DNA from: Planctomycetota bacterium
GTDB lineage: Bacteria; Planctomycetota; UBA8108; JACQVS01
Assembly: GCA_016209605.1 (NCBI GenBank)
Contig: JACQVS010000110.1
Coordinates: forward strand, 1-64,000
Reading direction: 5' to 3'
Length of the DNA: 64,000 nucleotides
Every line of letters starts with the position of its first letter. Positions within the stretch are counted from its first letter, which is position 1. Below the pieces are notes generated by a model, which saw only the letters and a program-made list of their open reading frames with translations, searched no databases and was not told the DNA's origin. Positions 33,569-41,626 of the stretch are shown here, piece by piece. A program made the translations under genes and the position numbers.

Positions 33569-35095
33569 ATGGCCCGTTCCCTTCGCTTGCGGGGCTATGG
33601 CTGGGGAATTTCTCTGGCCTTCCACGGAGCCTTGCTGCTCCTCCTCTCCCGCTTCGCCCCCTTGCCGCCGCCCGCGGGCCAACCGTCCAAGGGAGCGACC
33701 TTGACCCTCCGGCTCATCTCTTCCCCCCCGCGCCGGCAGCCGGAAACGGTTAAGGCGGAGGCTGCCCCGCGGCCGGCGCCGCCGCGAAACGCTCCGCCTC
33801 AAATCGCCCCTCAGCCCCTCCCGGACCGCCAGCCGGCCGCCGCCCGGGCTTCCGAGGGGAAGACCTCCAGCCCCGGCCAGGTGGTGGCCTCGAGCGATCT
33901 CCAGCTGCCGCCGCTCCCCTCCAAGACTCCCAAAACCCCGCCAGCCGGCCTGGGGATCGGCCCCAGCCGGCCCACCGGAGCCTCGGGAGCCGGCAAGTGG
34001 GGGCGGTCCTTCTCCTCGCGGGGCGGCGGCCGCGAGGAGGCCTTGAGCCGCCACGGCGGCAATCCCGGCACCGAAGATGCGGTGCAAAAGGGCCTGGCCT
34101 GGCTGGCCGCCCATCAGGATGCCGATGGAAAATGGGACGCGGAAGGCTTCAACCGCCACTGTTCCCATCCCACCCACTGCCCCGGCAAGGGCGACCCCCA
34201 GTTCAATCCCGGCATCACCGCCCTGGCCCTGCTCGCCTTCCTGGGGGCCGGCTTCGACCCGGAAGCGGAATCGCCCTATCAGAAGACGGTCGAGAAGGGC
34301 CTCAACTTTCTGATCTCCTCGCAGGACTCGAGCGGGCTCTTCGGCCCGCCCGGCAGCCAGTACTTTTACAACCACTCTCTGGCCACCTTCGCCCTGGCGG
34401 AAGCCTCGGGGATGAGCCGCCGCCCCAAGTACCTCGAGGCGGCGGCCCGGGCGCTCGCCTTCAGCGCCGCCGGGCAGCAGGCCGGCGGCGGCTGGGACTA
34501 CACCGCCGAGCCGACGGGGCGCAACGACCTCTCGATCACCGGCTGGCAGGTGCTGGCGCTGCGAACGGCGGAGGAGCTGGCCATCCCCTTTCCCACCGCC
34601 ATGACCAACAGGGTGCAGGGCTACCTGGAGCGCTGCGTCTTCGAGGATGGGCGGGCGGAGTATGCCAATATCGGCATCGGGCAAGGCCGCCAGGGATGCA
34701 ACATGGCGGCCGTCGGCATGCTCTGCCGGCTGTACTTCGGAGCGCGGCCGGCGTCGGCGGAAATCCAGGGCGCGGTCAAGATCCTCCTCCGCAACCCTCC
34801 CGACATGCAAAAATCCTTCGACTGGGACAAGACCTACCAGTCGAGCTACTACTGGTACTACGCCACCCTGGCCTTGTTCCATCTTGGCGGCCCGCCCTGG
34901 GAGGCCTGGAACCACTTCATCCAGAAGACCCTCCTGCCGCTCCAGAGCACGCGCGTCCATGAGGCCGGCAGCTGGAACGCGGACGGGAACTGGATCGGCA
35001 CGCTGGGAGGGCGGGTGACCGCGACGGCGCTCCTGGTGCTGACCTTCGAGGTCTATTACCGGTATCCGCCGCTCCACGCTTACCGCGGCAAGTGA
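33569..35095 (+). CDS. TonB-like N-terminus fused to a terpenoid-cyclase-type toroid
   Basis: A 508-residue membrane-anchored protein. The start at MARSLRLRGYG follows from the membrane helix immediately after it, ISLAFHGALLLLLS, whose S-x3-H spacing matches the TonB transmembrane motif. A proline-rich periplasmic linker follows (about 30-130; PRPAPPRNAPPQ). From about 165 the protein consists of alpha/alpha toroid repeats of the prenyltransferase/squalene-oxidase type (GLAWLAAHQDADGKW, GLNFLISSQDSSGLF, GGGWDYTAEPTGRNDLSITGW, SYYWYYATLALFHLGG). The DxDD cyclase motif is not seen, so catalysis is doubtful. Similar toroid proteins are found near ExbB/ExbD genes in planctomycetes. No ExbBD is present here. 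Confidence 0.8.
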   Translation: MARSLRLRGYGWGISLAFHGALLLLLSRFAPLPPPAGQPSKGATLTLRLISSPPRRQPETVKAEAAPRPAPPRNAPPQIAPQPLPDRQPAAARASEGKTSSPGQVVASSDLQLPPLPSKTPKTPPAGLGIGPSRPTGASGAGKWGRSFSSRGGGREEALSRHGGNPGTEDAVQKGLAWLAAHQDADGKWDAEGFNRHCSHPTHCPGKGDPQFNPGITALALLAFLGAGFDPEAESPYQKTVEKGLNFLISSQDSSGLFGPPGSQYFYNHSLATFALAEASGMSRRPKYLEAAARALAFSAAGQQAGGGWDYTAEPTGRNDLSITGWQVLALRTAEELAIPFPTAMTNRVQGYLERCVFEDGRAEYANIGIGQGRQGCNMAAVGMLCRLYFGARPASAEIQGAVKILLRNPPDMQKSFDWDKTYQSSYYWYYATLALFHLGGPPWEAWNHFIQKTLLPLQSTRVHEAGSWNADGNWIGTLGGRVTATALLVLTFEVYYRYPPLHAYRGK

Positions 35096-35111
35096 GAGAA
35101 CCAAGACTGCA

Positions 35112-35804
35112 ATGAAATTCCCGAACTACCACTTCCCCCCGCCCCTCTCTCGACCGGAGATCCGCGACCTCGATGCCCGCGCCATCGCCGAGTTTGGCAT
35201 TCCCGGCTTGATCCTCATGGAAAACGCCGCCGAGGGCTGCGTTCGGGTCATCGAGCGCCTCTTTGAACAGCCCTCTCAAGGCCTCCAGCCGCCTTTCCAG
35301 ATCATCGCCGGCTTCGGCAATAACGGCGGCGACGGCCTGGCGATCGCCCGGCATCTCTTCAACCGCGGGCTGCCGGCGCGCGTCTACCTCACCGCCCCGG
35401 CGGAGAAGTTCCAGGCGGGCTCCGACGCCGCCCTCAACCTGGAAATCGCCCGCCGCCTGGGGGTGCCGATTTTTGAAGGGGAGAAACACCTCGGACCGGC
35501 GACGGCGGAGGGGACGATCGTCGATGCCATCTTCGGCTCCGGCCTGTCGCGGCCGGTGGCCGCTCCGGAACAGGACTGGATCGAGGCCATCAACCGCTCC
35601 GGCCTGCCGGTCCTGTCCATCGACATTCCCAGCGGGCTCGACGCCGACAGCGGCGAGATCCTGGGGGCCGCTGTGCGGGCGCGGCACACCCTCACCATCG
35701 TCGCCCCCAAGCGGGGTTTTTACCGGGCCAGCGGCCCGGAGTGTACAGGAACGGTACACTTGATCGGCATCAGCATCCCGCGGCCGCTGCTCGAGAAAAA
35801 ATAG
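35112..35804 (+). CDS. nnrE: NAD(P)H-hydrate epimerase (YjeF_N domain)
   Basis: Metabolite-repair enzyme that epimerises damaged R-NAD(P)HX so that it can be repaired by the dehydratase. The YjeF_N fold is clear: GIPGLILMENAAEGC near residue 30, GFGNNGGDGLAIARHLF, VDAIFGSGLSRPV, SIDIPSGLDADSGEILG and LTIVAPKRGFY. At 230 residues it contains only the epimerase domain; the ADP/ATP-dependent dehydratase (NnrD) that is often fused is absent. It begins 16 bp after the toroid gene and may be co-transcribed with it and the PDZ gene. Confidence 0.9.
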   Translation: MKFPNYHFPPPLSRPEIRDLDARAIAEFGIPGLILMENAAEGCVRVIERLFEQPSQGLQPPFQIIAGFGNNGGDGLAIARHLFNRGLPARVYLTAPAEKFQAGSDAALNLEIARRLGVPIFEGEKHLGPATAEGTIVDAIFGSGLSRPVAAPEQDWIEAINRSGLPVLSIDIPSGLDADSGEILGAAVRARHTLTIVAPKRGFYRASGPECTGTVHLIGISIPRPLLEKK

Positions 35805-35844
35805 TCGCAGCGAAGATTTTTTCGCAGTAGTATTATTTGCAGCC

Positions 35845-36477
35845 ATGTTAGGAATCCTCGAAAAAATCCAGTACATCGCCTGCGGCCTCATCCTTTTTCT
35901 GGTGCTCCTCCGCTATGTGATCTTGGGCGCTCCGGAGATCCGCTCGAAGGATATTCTTCCGCCGATCAAGGTGATCACACCGCCCGCGGGGGTTGTCGCC
36001 ACCCCGCCGGGCCAGCCCGCTCCCCCTTCCACTCTCTCGCCGGAGGAGGCGGCGGAGAACCGGCGCCTCTTGAACCTGCTGGTGGAAAAGCAAGGGGTGG
36101 CGCTCAAGGACGCCAAGGTACTCGAGCATGAGCTGCGCCAGGTGCCCACGGAAACGTACGACTACCTGAAAAAGCCGGACAACTGGATCCCCGAGCTCCA
36201 GAAGGCCTCCAGCAACTTGAAGCCGGGGCGGGAGGGGAAGAACACCCTGCTCGAGATCCCGCAGTTCGAGCAGGACTCGCTGCTCAACGACCTGGGGGTG
36301 AAGCCAGGGGACGTCTTGGCGGCCTTCAACGGCCAGATCGTCGAGTTCGATCCCAACCAGTCCTACAAGTACGTGCAGATGTTCAAGGATGCCTTGAAGG
36401 AGATCGAGGCGGGGAAGAAGGTCTCGGTGACGGTCATCCGCGGGGGCAAGCCGGTCAACCTGGAATTCAAGCTTTAG
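35845..36477 (+). CDS. Membrane-anchored PDZ-domain protein (GspC-like)
   Basis: A 210-residue protein with one N-terminal membrane helix (IACGLILFLVLLRYVIL), a proline-rich linker (about 40-70) and a C-terminal PDZ-like domain seen at LLNDLGVKPGDVLAAFNGQIVEF and GKKVSVTVIRGGKPVNLEF. This architecture resembles type II secretion protein GspC or other scaffold PDZ proteins, but no other secretion genes are present. It is convergent with the sigma54-activator gene, overlapping by four bases. Confidence 0.7.
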   Translation: MLGILEKIQYIACGLILFLVLLRYVILGAPEIRSKDILPPIKVITPPAGVVATPPGQPAPPSTLSPEEAAENRRLLNLLVEKQGVALKDAKVLEHELRQVPTETYDYLKKPDNWIPELQKASSNLKPGREGKNTLLEIPQFEQDSLLNDLGVKPGDVLAAFNGQIVEFDPNQSYKYVQMFKDALKEIEAGKKVSVTVIRGGKPVNLEFKL

Positions 36478-37958
36478 ACCTGAATTCCCAGGCGATCGAT
36501 CAGGTTGTAGAGCGTCTTGACGTTGATCCCCAGCACCCTCGCCGTCTTCATCTTGTTGCCGGCGTTTTCCCGGAGGACGTTGGAGATGTGGATCTTCTTC
36601 ACCTCGTCGAGGGCCATGGTCGGCACGAAGGGGCTGTCAATGGTGGCGCTCGAGACCGGGTTGTGCTCCTTCAAGTCGGCCGGGCCGATTTCCACGCTCG
36701 GGCTCAGAAGCACCAGGCGCTCCACCACGTTTTCCAGCTCGCGGACGTTGCCCACCCAGCGGATCTGCTGGAGCTGCTTGAGGGCGTCGGGATGGAAGCG
36801 CTTTCTCGGCAGTTCCTTCTCGCGGTGCAGCCGCTCGCAGAAATACTCCACCAGCTCGGGGATGTCCTCCAGGCGGTCGCGCAGCGGCGGCAGGCTGACG
36901 GAGATGACGTTCAAGCGGTAAAAGAGGTCGGCGCGGAAGCGGTCCTGCTCGACCTCGCAGTCCAGGTCACGGTTGGTGGCGGCAATGACCCGGACGTCCA
37001 CCTGCAGGCTCTGGCTTCCGCCGATGCGGCGGAAGCTCCGTTCCTGGAGCACCCGCAGCAGCTTCACTTGCATGTCCAGGCTCATCTCGGCGATCTCGTC
37101 GAGGAAGATGGTCCCTTGGTTGGCGATTTCGAACAGCCCGACCTGGCGGTGGACGGCGCCGGTGAACGATCCTTTTTCATGGCCGAAGAGCTGACTCTCA
37201 AGCAGGTTGGCGGGGATGGCGCCGCAGTTGACCTCGACGAAAGGCCCGTTGGCTCGCTTGCCGAGAGAGTGGATCCGCTTGGCAATGATTTCCTTGCCGG
37301 TGCCGCTTTCTCCCTGAATCAGCACGGTGGCGTCGGTGGGCCCGACGCGGTCAAGGATCTCCAGGATTCTCAGCATCTTGGGATTCTTGGTAATGATGAT
37401 GGTGCCGCCGCCGGAACTGGCTCGCTTCTTGCGCGCCTCCGGCTGGCTCCGCTCCCCGGGCGCGGCCGGGCGGACTTCTTGCGGCTCCCTGCCGCTCGCC
37501 GCCTCTCCGTTCTGCCCCGGCTTGGGAATGGCCTTGATGACCCCCTCGGCGATGCTCCGCCGGTCAAAGGGGTTGGTGAGGAAATCTCGTACCCCTCGAA
37601 CCATGGCATCGCGAACCAGCTCCGGCGAGGGCTTGGGAGTCACCGCAATCACCGGCAGCGGGGCGAGATTCTTGCAGAACCGGTTTAGTTGCGCGGCGGA
37701 ATCATCCGGCAGCGGATCGTCCAGTTCCACCAGCACGGCTTGAAACGGCGATTCGCTTTCCAGCAATTGGCCGGCTTCCTCCAGGGAGGTGACCGTATAA
37801 GAGTCCAGGTTGCCGTGCGCCAGGCCTTTTTGAATGTAAATCCTCAGCTCCGGGGACCGGCAGACCACCAGAACCCGAACTGGGCTTTCCAGAACGGGCC
37901 TTTCTTCCAGACAATCCGGTTCGCTCAATTCATGCTTGACAGGGTTGGCATTGCTCAT
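36474..37958 (-). CDS. Sigma54-dependent activator with a pseudo-receiver domain
   Basis: An NtrC-type enhancer-binding protein of 494 residues. The N-terminal receiver-like domain (about 25-145) lacks the acidic pair (VLVVCRSPE), has Glu in place of the phosphoacceptor Asp (AVLVELDDPLP) and Asn instead of the conserved Lys (FLTNPFD), so it should not be phosphorylated normally. The AAA+ domain is complete: GESGTGKE Walker A, GSFTGA sigma54-contact loop, IFLDEI Walker B, RADLFYRL arginine-finger region. The Fis-type HTH is KMKTARVLGINVKTLYNLIDR. It lies 101 bp downstream of the degenerate activator gene in the same direction. Confidence 0.9.
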   Translation of the reverse strand: MSNANPVKHELSEPDCLEERPVLESPVRVLVVCRSPELRIYIQKGLAHGNLDSYTVTSLEEAGQLLESESPFQAVLVELDDPLPDDSAAQLNRFCKNLAPLPVIAVTPKPSPELVRDAMVRGVRDFLTNPFDRRSIAEGVIKAIPKPGQNGEAASGREPQEVRPAAPGERSQPEARKKRASSGGGTIIITKNPKMLRILEILDRVGPTDATVLIQGESGTGKEIIAKRIHSLGKRANGPFVEVNCGAIPANLLESQLFGHEKGSFTGAVHRQVGLFEIANQGTIFLDEIAEMSLDMQVKLLRVLQERSFRRIGGSQSLQVDVRVIAATNRDLDCEVEQDRFRADLFYRLNVISVSLPPLRDRLEDIPELVEYFCERLHREKELPRKRFHPDALKQLQQIRWVGNVRELENVVERLVLLSPSVEIGPADLKEHNPVSSATIDSPFVPTMALDEVKKIHISNVLRENAGNKMKTARVLGINVKTLYNLIDRLGIQV

Positions 37959-38059
37959 TTATTCCTCATCAACCCATTGAAAGATTACAACACCCTGTAA
38001 AAACCGGCAAAAAACCGGAAACGTTTACCGCGGCTGGTTTTGAGGACCTGCCGAGCCCT

Positions 38060-39055
38060 TCATGGCTGCCGGTCGAACGACTCCAGCTCAAATTCCCATT
38101 TTTCATGGTCCAGGAGTACATCGCCGTACTCGGCATCGAGCCGGACCATGAGGCGGAATTCCCGGATGTAGCTTTCCAGCTCTTCAATGACGCGGCGGAC
38201 TTGCGGCTCCCGGCTGCAGCCTAGCCAGTAATGGGCGATGTCCGGGTGGAGATTTTCGGGAAGCACCTGATCCAGGCCCGATCGGAAAACGCGCAGCAGC
38301 TCGTTTTTCAGCTCATCGAAGTTCCCTGGCCATGGATAGGCGTAAAACGCCTTCAAGGCCTCGCTGGAGAACTGAACGCGGGCCGGCTTCTTCCCTTTTT
38401 CCGAGTTGAATTGCCCGGAGAAGTGCTCGATGAAAGAAGCGATGTCTTCAGGGTGCTTGCGGAGCGGCGAAATATCCAGGAGGAGTCCATGGAAGCAGCC
38501 GAAAAGCTTCGGGGAGAACAGCCCGCCATCCACGAAGGCGCGCAGGTCCTTGGTGCTGGAAAAGATCAGGCGCACCCGCGAGGAAATGGGCTTGTCGGAT
38601 CCGACCCGTTGCAGGTAGCCGGTCTCCAGGTAATTGAACAGCCGCTCCTGGGTCAGCGGAGACAGCTCTTCAGCATTGGCGATGTAGCAAGTGCCGCGGG
38701 AGGAAAATTCCAGCAAACCCTTGTTGATTTTTTCCTTGGAATCGCCGTCGGCGACGCCGAACAGCTCCCGCTCCAGCTCGCGCTCATAGTAAAGCGAGCA
38801 GTCCACTACCAGGAAGGGATGGTTCCTCCGGCCGGAAGAGAGATGGATGAACCGGGCGGTCGCCTCCTTCCCGCAGCCGGTTTCTCCCATCAGGAGGACA
38901 GGAGCCGAACTCCGCGACGACAGCTTGATGAACTCCATTTGCGATTTGAATTCCGGCCCCTCACCCACCAGTTTGGTGGAACTGGACTGTAGCATGCCTT
39001 CCCCTCTCGGCTGGGTCGTGTTCGAACAATCTTCCTCAAGACCGGTGAATATCAA
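38060..39055 (-). CDS. Degenerate sigma54-activator-type AAA+ protein
   Basis: A 331-residue AAA+ protein derived from sigma54 activators. Walker A is kept (LLMGETGCGKE), as are FLVVDC and the ELFG segment. The GAFTGA loop is replaced by DGDSKEKIN, the Walker B acidic pair is lost (GTCYIANAEEL), and the arginine-finger region reads FSPKLFGCFHG. There is no Fis-type HTH; a helical C-terminal tail of about 70 residues takes its place. It may bind nucleotide but should not remodel sigma54 holoenzyme, so a regulatory or scaffold role is inferred. It starts 12 bp after the pentapeptide-repeat gene. Confidence 0.8.
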   Translation of the reverse strand: MIFTGLEEDCSNTTQPRGEGMLQSSSTKLVGEGPEFKSQMEFIKLSSRSSAPVLLMGETGCGKEATARFIHLSSGRRNHPFLVVDCSLYYERELERELFGVADGDSKEKINKGLLEFSSRGTCYIANAEELSPLTQERLFNYLETGYLQRVGSDKPISSRVRLIFSSTKDLRAFVDGGLFSPKLFGCFHGLLLDISPLRKHPEDIASFIEHFSGQFNSEKGKKPARVQFSSEALKAFYAYPWPGNFDELKNELLRVFRSGLDQVLPENLHPDIAHYWLGCSREPQVRRVIEELESYIREFRLMVRLDAEYGDVLLDHEKWEFELESFDRQP

Positions 39056-39067
39056 TTGGCATTCTGT

Positions 39068-41359
39068 TTACTGGACCCCCACTCCCCAAACGTTCCTCCG
39101 GTGAAACGTTTGCGCGGGTATTTGCATGAGCAGGGAGACGAGCTCTCGGGCTTCCTCTTCTTCAATCCACGGGAACAAATCGACGACGCGCCCATGACAT
39201 GTCCGGTCGAGCTGCTCCATCTCTTTTTTGTAGATCTGGAAGGTCTGGCCCTGGGGCTCCAGGCTGGCAATACCGCCGCCCAGGGCGACCGTTTTTTCGG
39301 AGTCATCCGGCGGCCCCGCGGCTGGGTTTTCGCGGGTTTTCTGGAACTGCTTTCCCAGGGCTTCGATCTGGTCGAGAACCGATCGGTCCAGCAGCTTCTT
39401 GACGATGTCCAGCACGCCACGCTCCTCGTCCTCCAGCCAGACCACGCCGCCCCTGAACGTGACGGCGGCGGGATTGTCCAGGCTGCACTGGACGATCCGC
39501 AGCTGCTTTTCCATGGAGGTGGAGTCCTGGTCGCTATGAGCGCAGATGGTTTGCAGGACGCGCTTGTATATGCGCTCGAAGGTCAAAAGCAGGGAAACGA
39601 ACTCTTCCGCCAGCAAGAAGTAGTAGCTGAAGGTCAAGGTGGCTTCGGAATATGAGATGTCGGAGCTCATCATCGACTGGATCGAAGATTGAGGCAGGGC
39701 GACGGTCTTGGAAATCTCCTCCTGCGCTTCTTCGATGGTACCGCTGCGAAGAACTTTGGCCGGCTCCGGTTCCAGGGGAGCAGGGCCGGCAGGGACGGTC
39801 TCGCGCTCCTCCTTGGAACCGGCACCGGAGGCGTGCAGAGGAACATTGACCAATCCGCTGCAGCTCGCCAAATCCTCCGGATCGACGCCTTCGAAGTTGC
39901 AGCTCGAGAAGGTGGCCTCGGTGAACTCCGAATTCTTGATCAGCGATCCCTGGAAATTGACGTTCTTGAAGGTGGCTCCCTTGAAGCGGACGCCGACGAG
40001 CTGCGCATCCCGAAGGTTGACATGGCTCAAGATGGCCCTCTTCAGGTCCGCGGAGTCGAAGATCGCCGACTTCAAGCTGACGTTTTCAAACTGAATTTGC
40101 GTCAAGCTGGCGCGGTTCAAATCGGCGTGGTCGAAGTTTTGATGCTCGACGGCCATCTCCTGGAAAATGGCGCGGCGGAAGGTCACGCTCTTGAAGATAC
40201 AGCTGTTGAACTGGGTGCCCTGCATGGTGGAGCGGTCGAGGCATGCGCCTTCAAAATCAACGTGGTCGAAGCGCGCCTTGGAGAGGTCCGAGCAGGACAG
40301 GTTGCTGCCGTTGAAGGCGGACTCTTTGATTTCCGCGGAGTGGAGGTTGAGGTTCTCCAGGTTCGCCCCGACGAAGGAGGAGCGGTGGACTTTTGCCTGG
40401 AAGAAGTTGCACTGGTTGAAGTTGGTTTTCGAGGCGTCGATTTCCTTGAAAGCGGCCCCCTTGAAAGTGGCGCCGAAGCCGCGGGAGCCGCGCAAATTGG
40501 CTCTGGTCAAGTTGGCGTGGGTGAAGTTGGTGCTGTCGATCAAGGCCCCCTCCAGATTGGCGCCGGTGAGATCCGCCTCGCTCAGCACCGCCCTTTCGAA
40601 GTTGACGTTGCGGAAATTCATGCCGGCCAGGCTCATCCCCGCCAGGGTCACGCGCGAGAGGTTGGCTCCCTCGAAGTCCACGCCGAGAATGGAGCTTTTC
40701 GAAAAATGCGCCCCTTCCAGATTGGCGCCGGATAAGTTGACGTCCTTCAGCTCGATATTGGTGAAATCGAACTCGACGAAGCGGGCGCCGCGGAAGGAGA
40801 TCCCCTTGATGGGGGTGGCCTCGAACTTGGTGTCCCGCAGCACGGCGCCGGAGAAATCGGCGTTCTCCAGCTCGACCCGGCGGAACGAGGTGTTGATGAG
40901 CTGCGAACCGGAGAAATCGACGCCGCTGGCGTTGCAGTTGTTGAAGATGGCGCCATCCAGCTTGGCCCGGCGGAAGCTGGCGCCGCGGAGGTCCTGCTCG
41001 ACGAACTTGGTGCGGAAAAGATTGGCCTCGTAGAAATACGCCTTGGCCAGGCGCGTGGAGACGAACTGCACCCGGCGGAGGTCGGCGCCCTGAAAGTTCC
41101 CCTCCTCCAGATTGGCCCACTCCAGAACGGCTTCGCACAAGTTGGCGTTGATCGCCTTGGCTCCCTTGAGATTGGCGCCGTAAAGGACGGCGCCGGTCAA
41201 GTTCGCGCTCGAAAGGTTGGCCCCCTCCAGATCGGCGCTTTCGAGATCCACCCCTTGCAGGTTGGCGTTGCTGAGATCGATGCCGCGCAGATTGAAACCC
41301 CTCAGGGAACGTTTTTGAATGTGGGAGTGTAAAACTTCGTTTCTGGTCGCTACTGCCAT
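39068..41359 (-). CDS. Very long pentapeptide-repeat protein with novel C-terminal domain
   Basis: A 763-residue protein. Residues about 15-500 are an almost unbroken series of pentapeptide repeats A(D/N)LxX (LSNANLQGVDLESADLEGAN, FTHANLTRANLRGS), roughly 95 units. They predict a right-handed quadrilateral beta-helix of some two dozen coils. A linker rich in Glu/Pro follows, then a ~220-residue helical domain that I do not recognise (YSEATLTFSYYFLLAEEFVSL, FPWIEEEEARELVSLLMQI). There is no signal peptide, so it is likely cytoplasmic. Some such proteins mimic DNA or act as scaffolds. It is the first gene of an operon with the two sigma54-type AAA+ proteins. Confidence 0.9.
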   Translation of the reverse strand: MAVATRNEVLHSHIQKRSLRGFNLRGIDLSNANLQGVDLESADLEGANLSSANLTGAVLYGANLKGAKAINANLCEAVLEWANLEEGNFQGADLRRVQFVSTRLAKAYFYEANLFRTKFVEQDLRGASFRRAKLDGAIFNNCNASGVDFSGSQLINTSFRRVELENADFSGAVLRDTKFEATPIKGISFRGARFVEFDFTNIELKDVNLSGANLEGAHFSKSSILGVDFEGANLSRVTLAGMSLAGMNFRNVNFERAVLSEADLTGANLEGALIDSTNFTHANLTRANLRGSRGFGATFKGAAFKEIDASKTNFNQCNFFQAKVHRSSFVGANLENLNLHSAEIKESAFNGSNLSCSDLSKARFDHVDFEGACLDRSTMQGTQFNSCIFKSVTFRRAIFQEMAVEHQNFDHADLNRASLTQIQFENVSLKSAIFDSADLKRAILSHVNLRDAQLVGVRFKGATFKNVNFQGSLIKNSEFTEATFSSCNFEGVDPEDLASCSGLVNVPLHASGAGSKEERETVPAGPAPLEPEPAKVLRSGTIEEAQEEISKTVALPQSSIQSMMSSDISYSEATLTFSYYFLLAEEFVSLLLTFERIYKRVLQTICAHSDQDSTSMEKQLRIVQCSLDNPAAVTFRGGVVWLEDEERGVLDIVKKLLDRSVLDQIEALGKQFQKTRENPAAGPPDDSEKTVALGGGIASLEPQGQTFQIYKKEMEQLDRTCHGRVVDLFPWIEEEEARELVSLLMQIPAQTFHRRNVWGVGVQ

Positions 41360-41626
41360 GCTTGGACTCCAACTTGGGAACCTGGCTGAAGGGCGTGCGC
41401 GGAGCGTGGAAGGCCGGAACGGGAGGTTCGGGCTTCAACGATCCTTGGCCCGGAAGCGAGGATCCTGACCACCATTCTTGCCCCGGAGCGAAAACTCCGC
41501 GGCTGTTATGGCACCCAAACCCGTTCCAGATAGAATGGCCGCAAAAAATCTTCTGACGAAGTATAGGCCGGCTGGAGACGGCTTGTCAAACCGAGGACAG
41601 GTTAACGGAACAACGGCAAAGCCCCT
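41360..41626 (-). other. Intergenic/leader region of the pentapeptide operon
   Basis: Holds the promoter listed below and about 190 bp of predicted 5' leader. No further gene or clear structured element is recognised. Confidence 0.5.
41560..41589 (-). promoter_or_regulatory. Sigma70-type promoter of the pentapeptide-repeat operon
   Basis: On the minus strand, TTGACA (41584-41589), an 18-bp spacer and TATACT (41560-41565). Nearly consensus; transcription would start near 41553. Confidence 0.7.
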
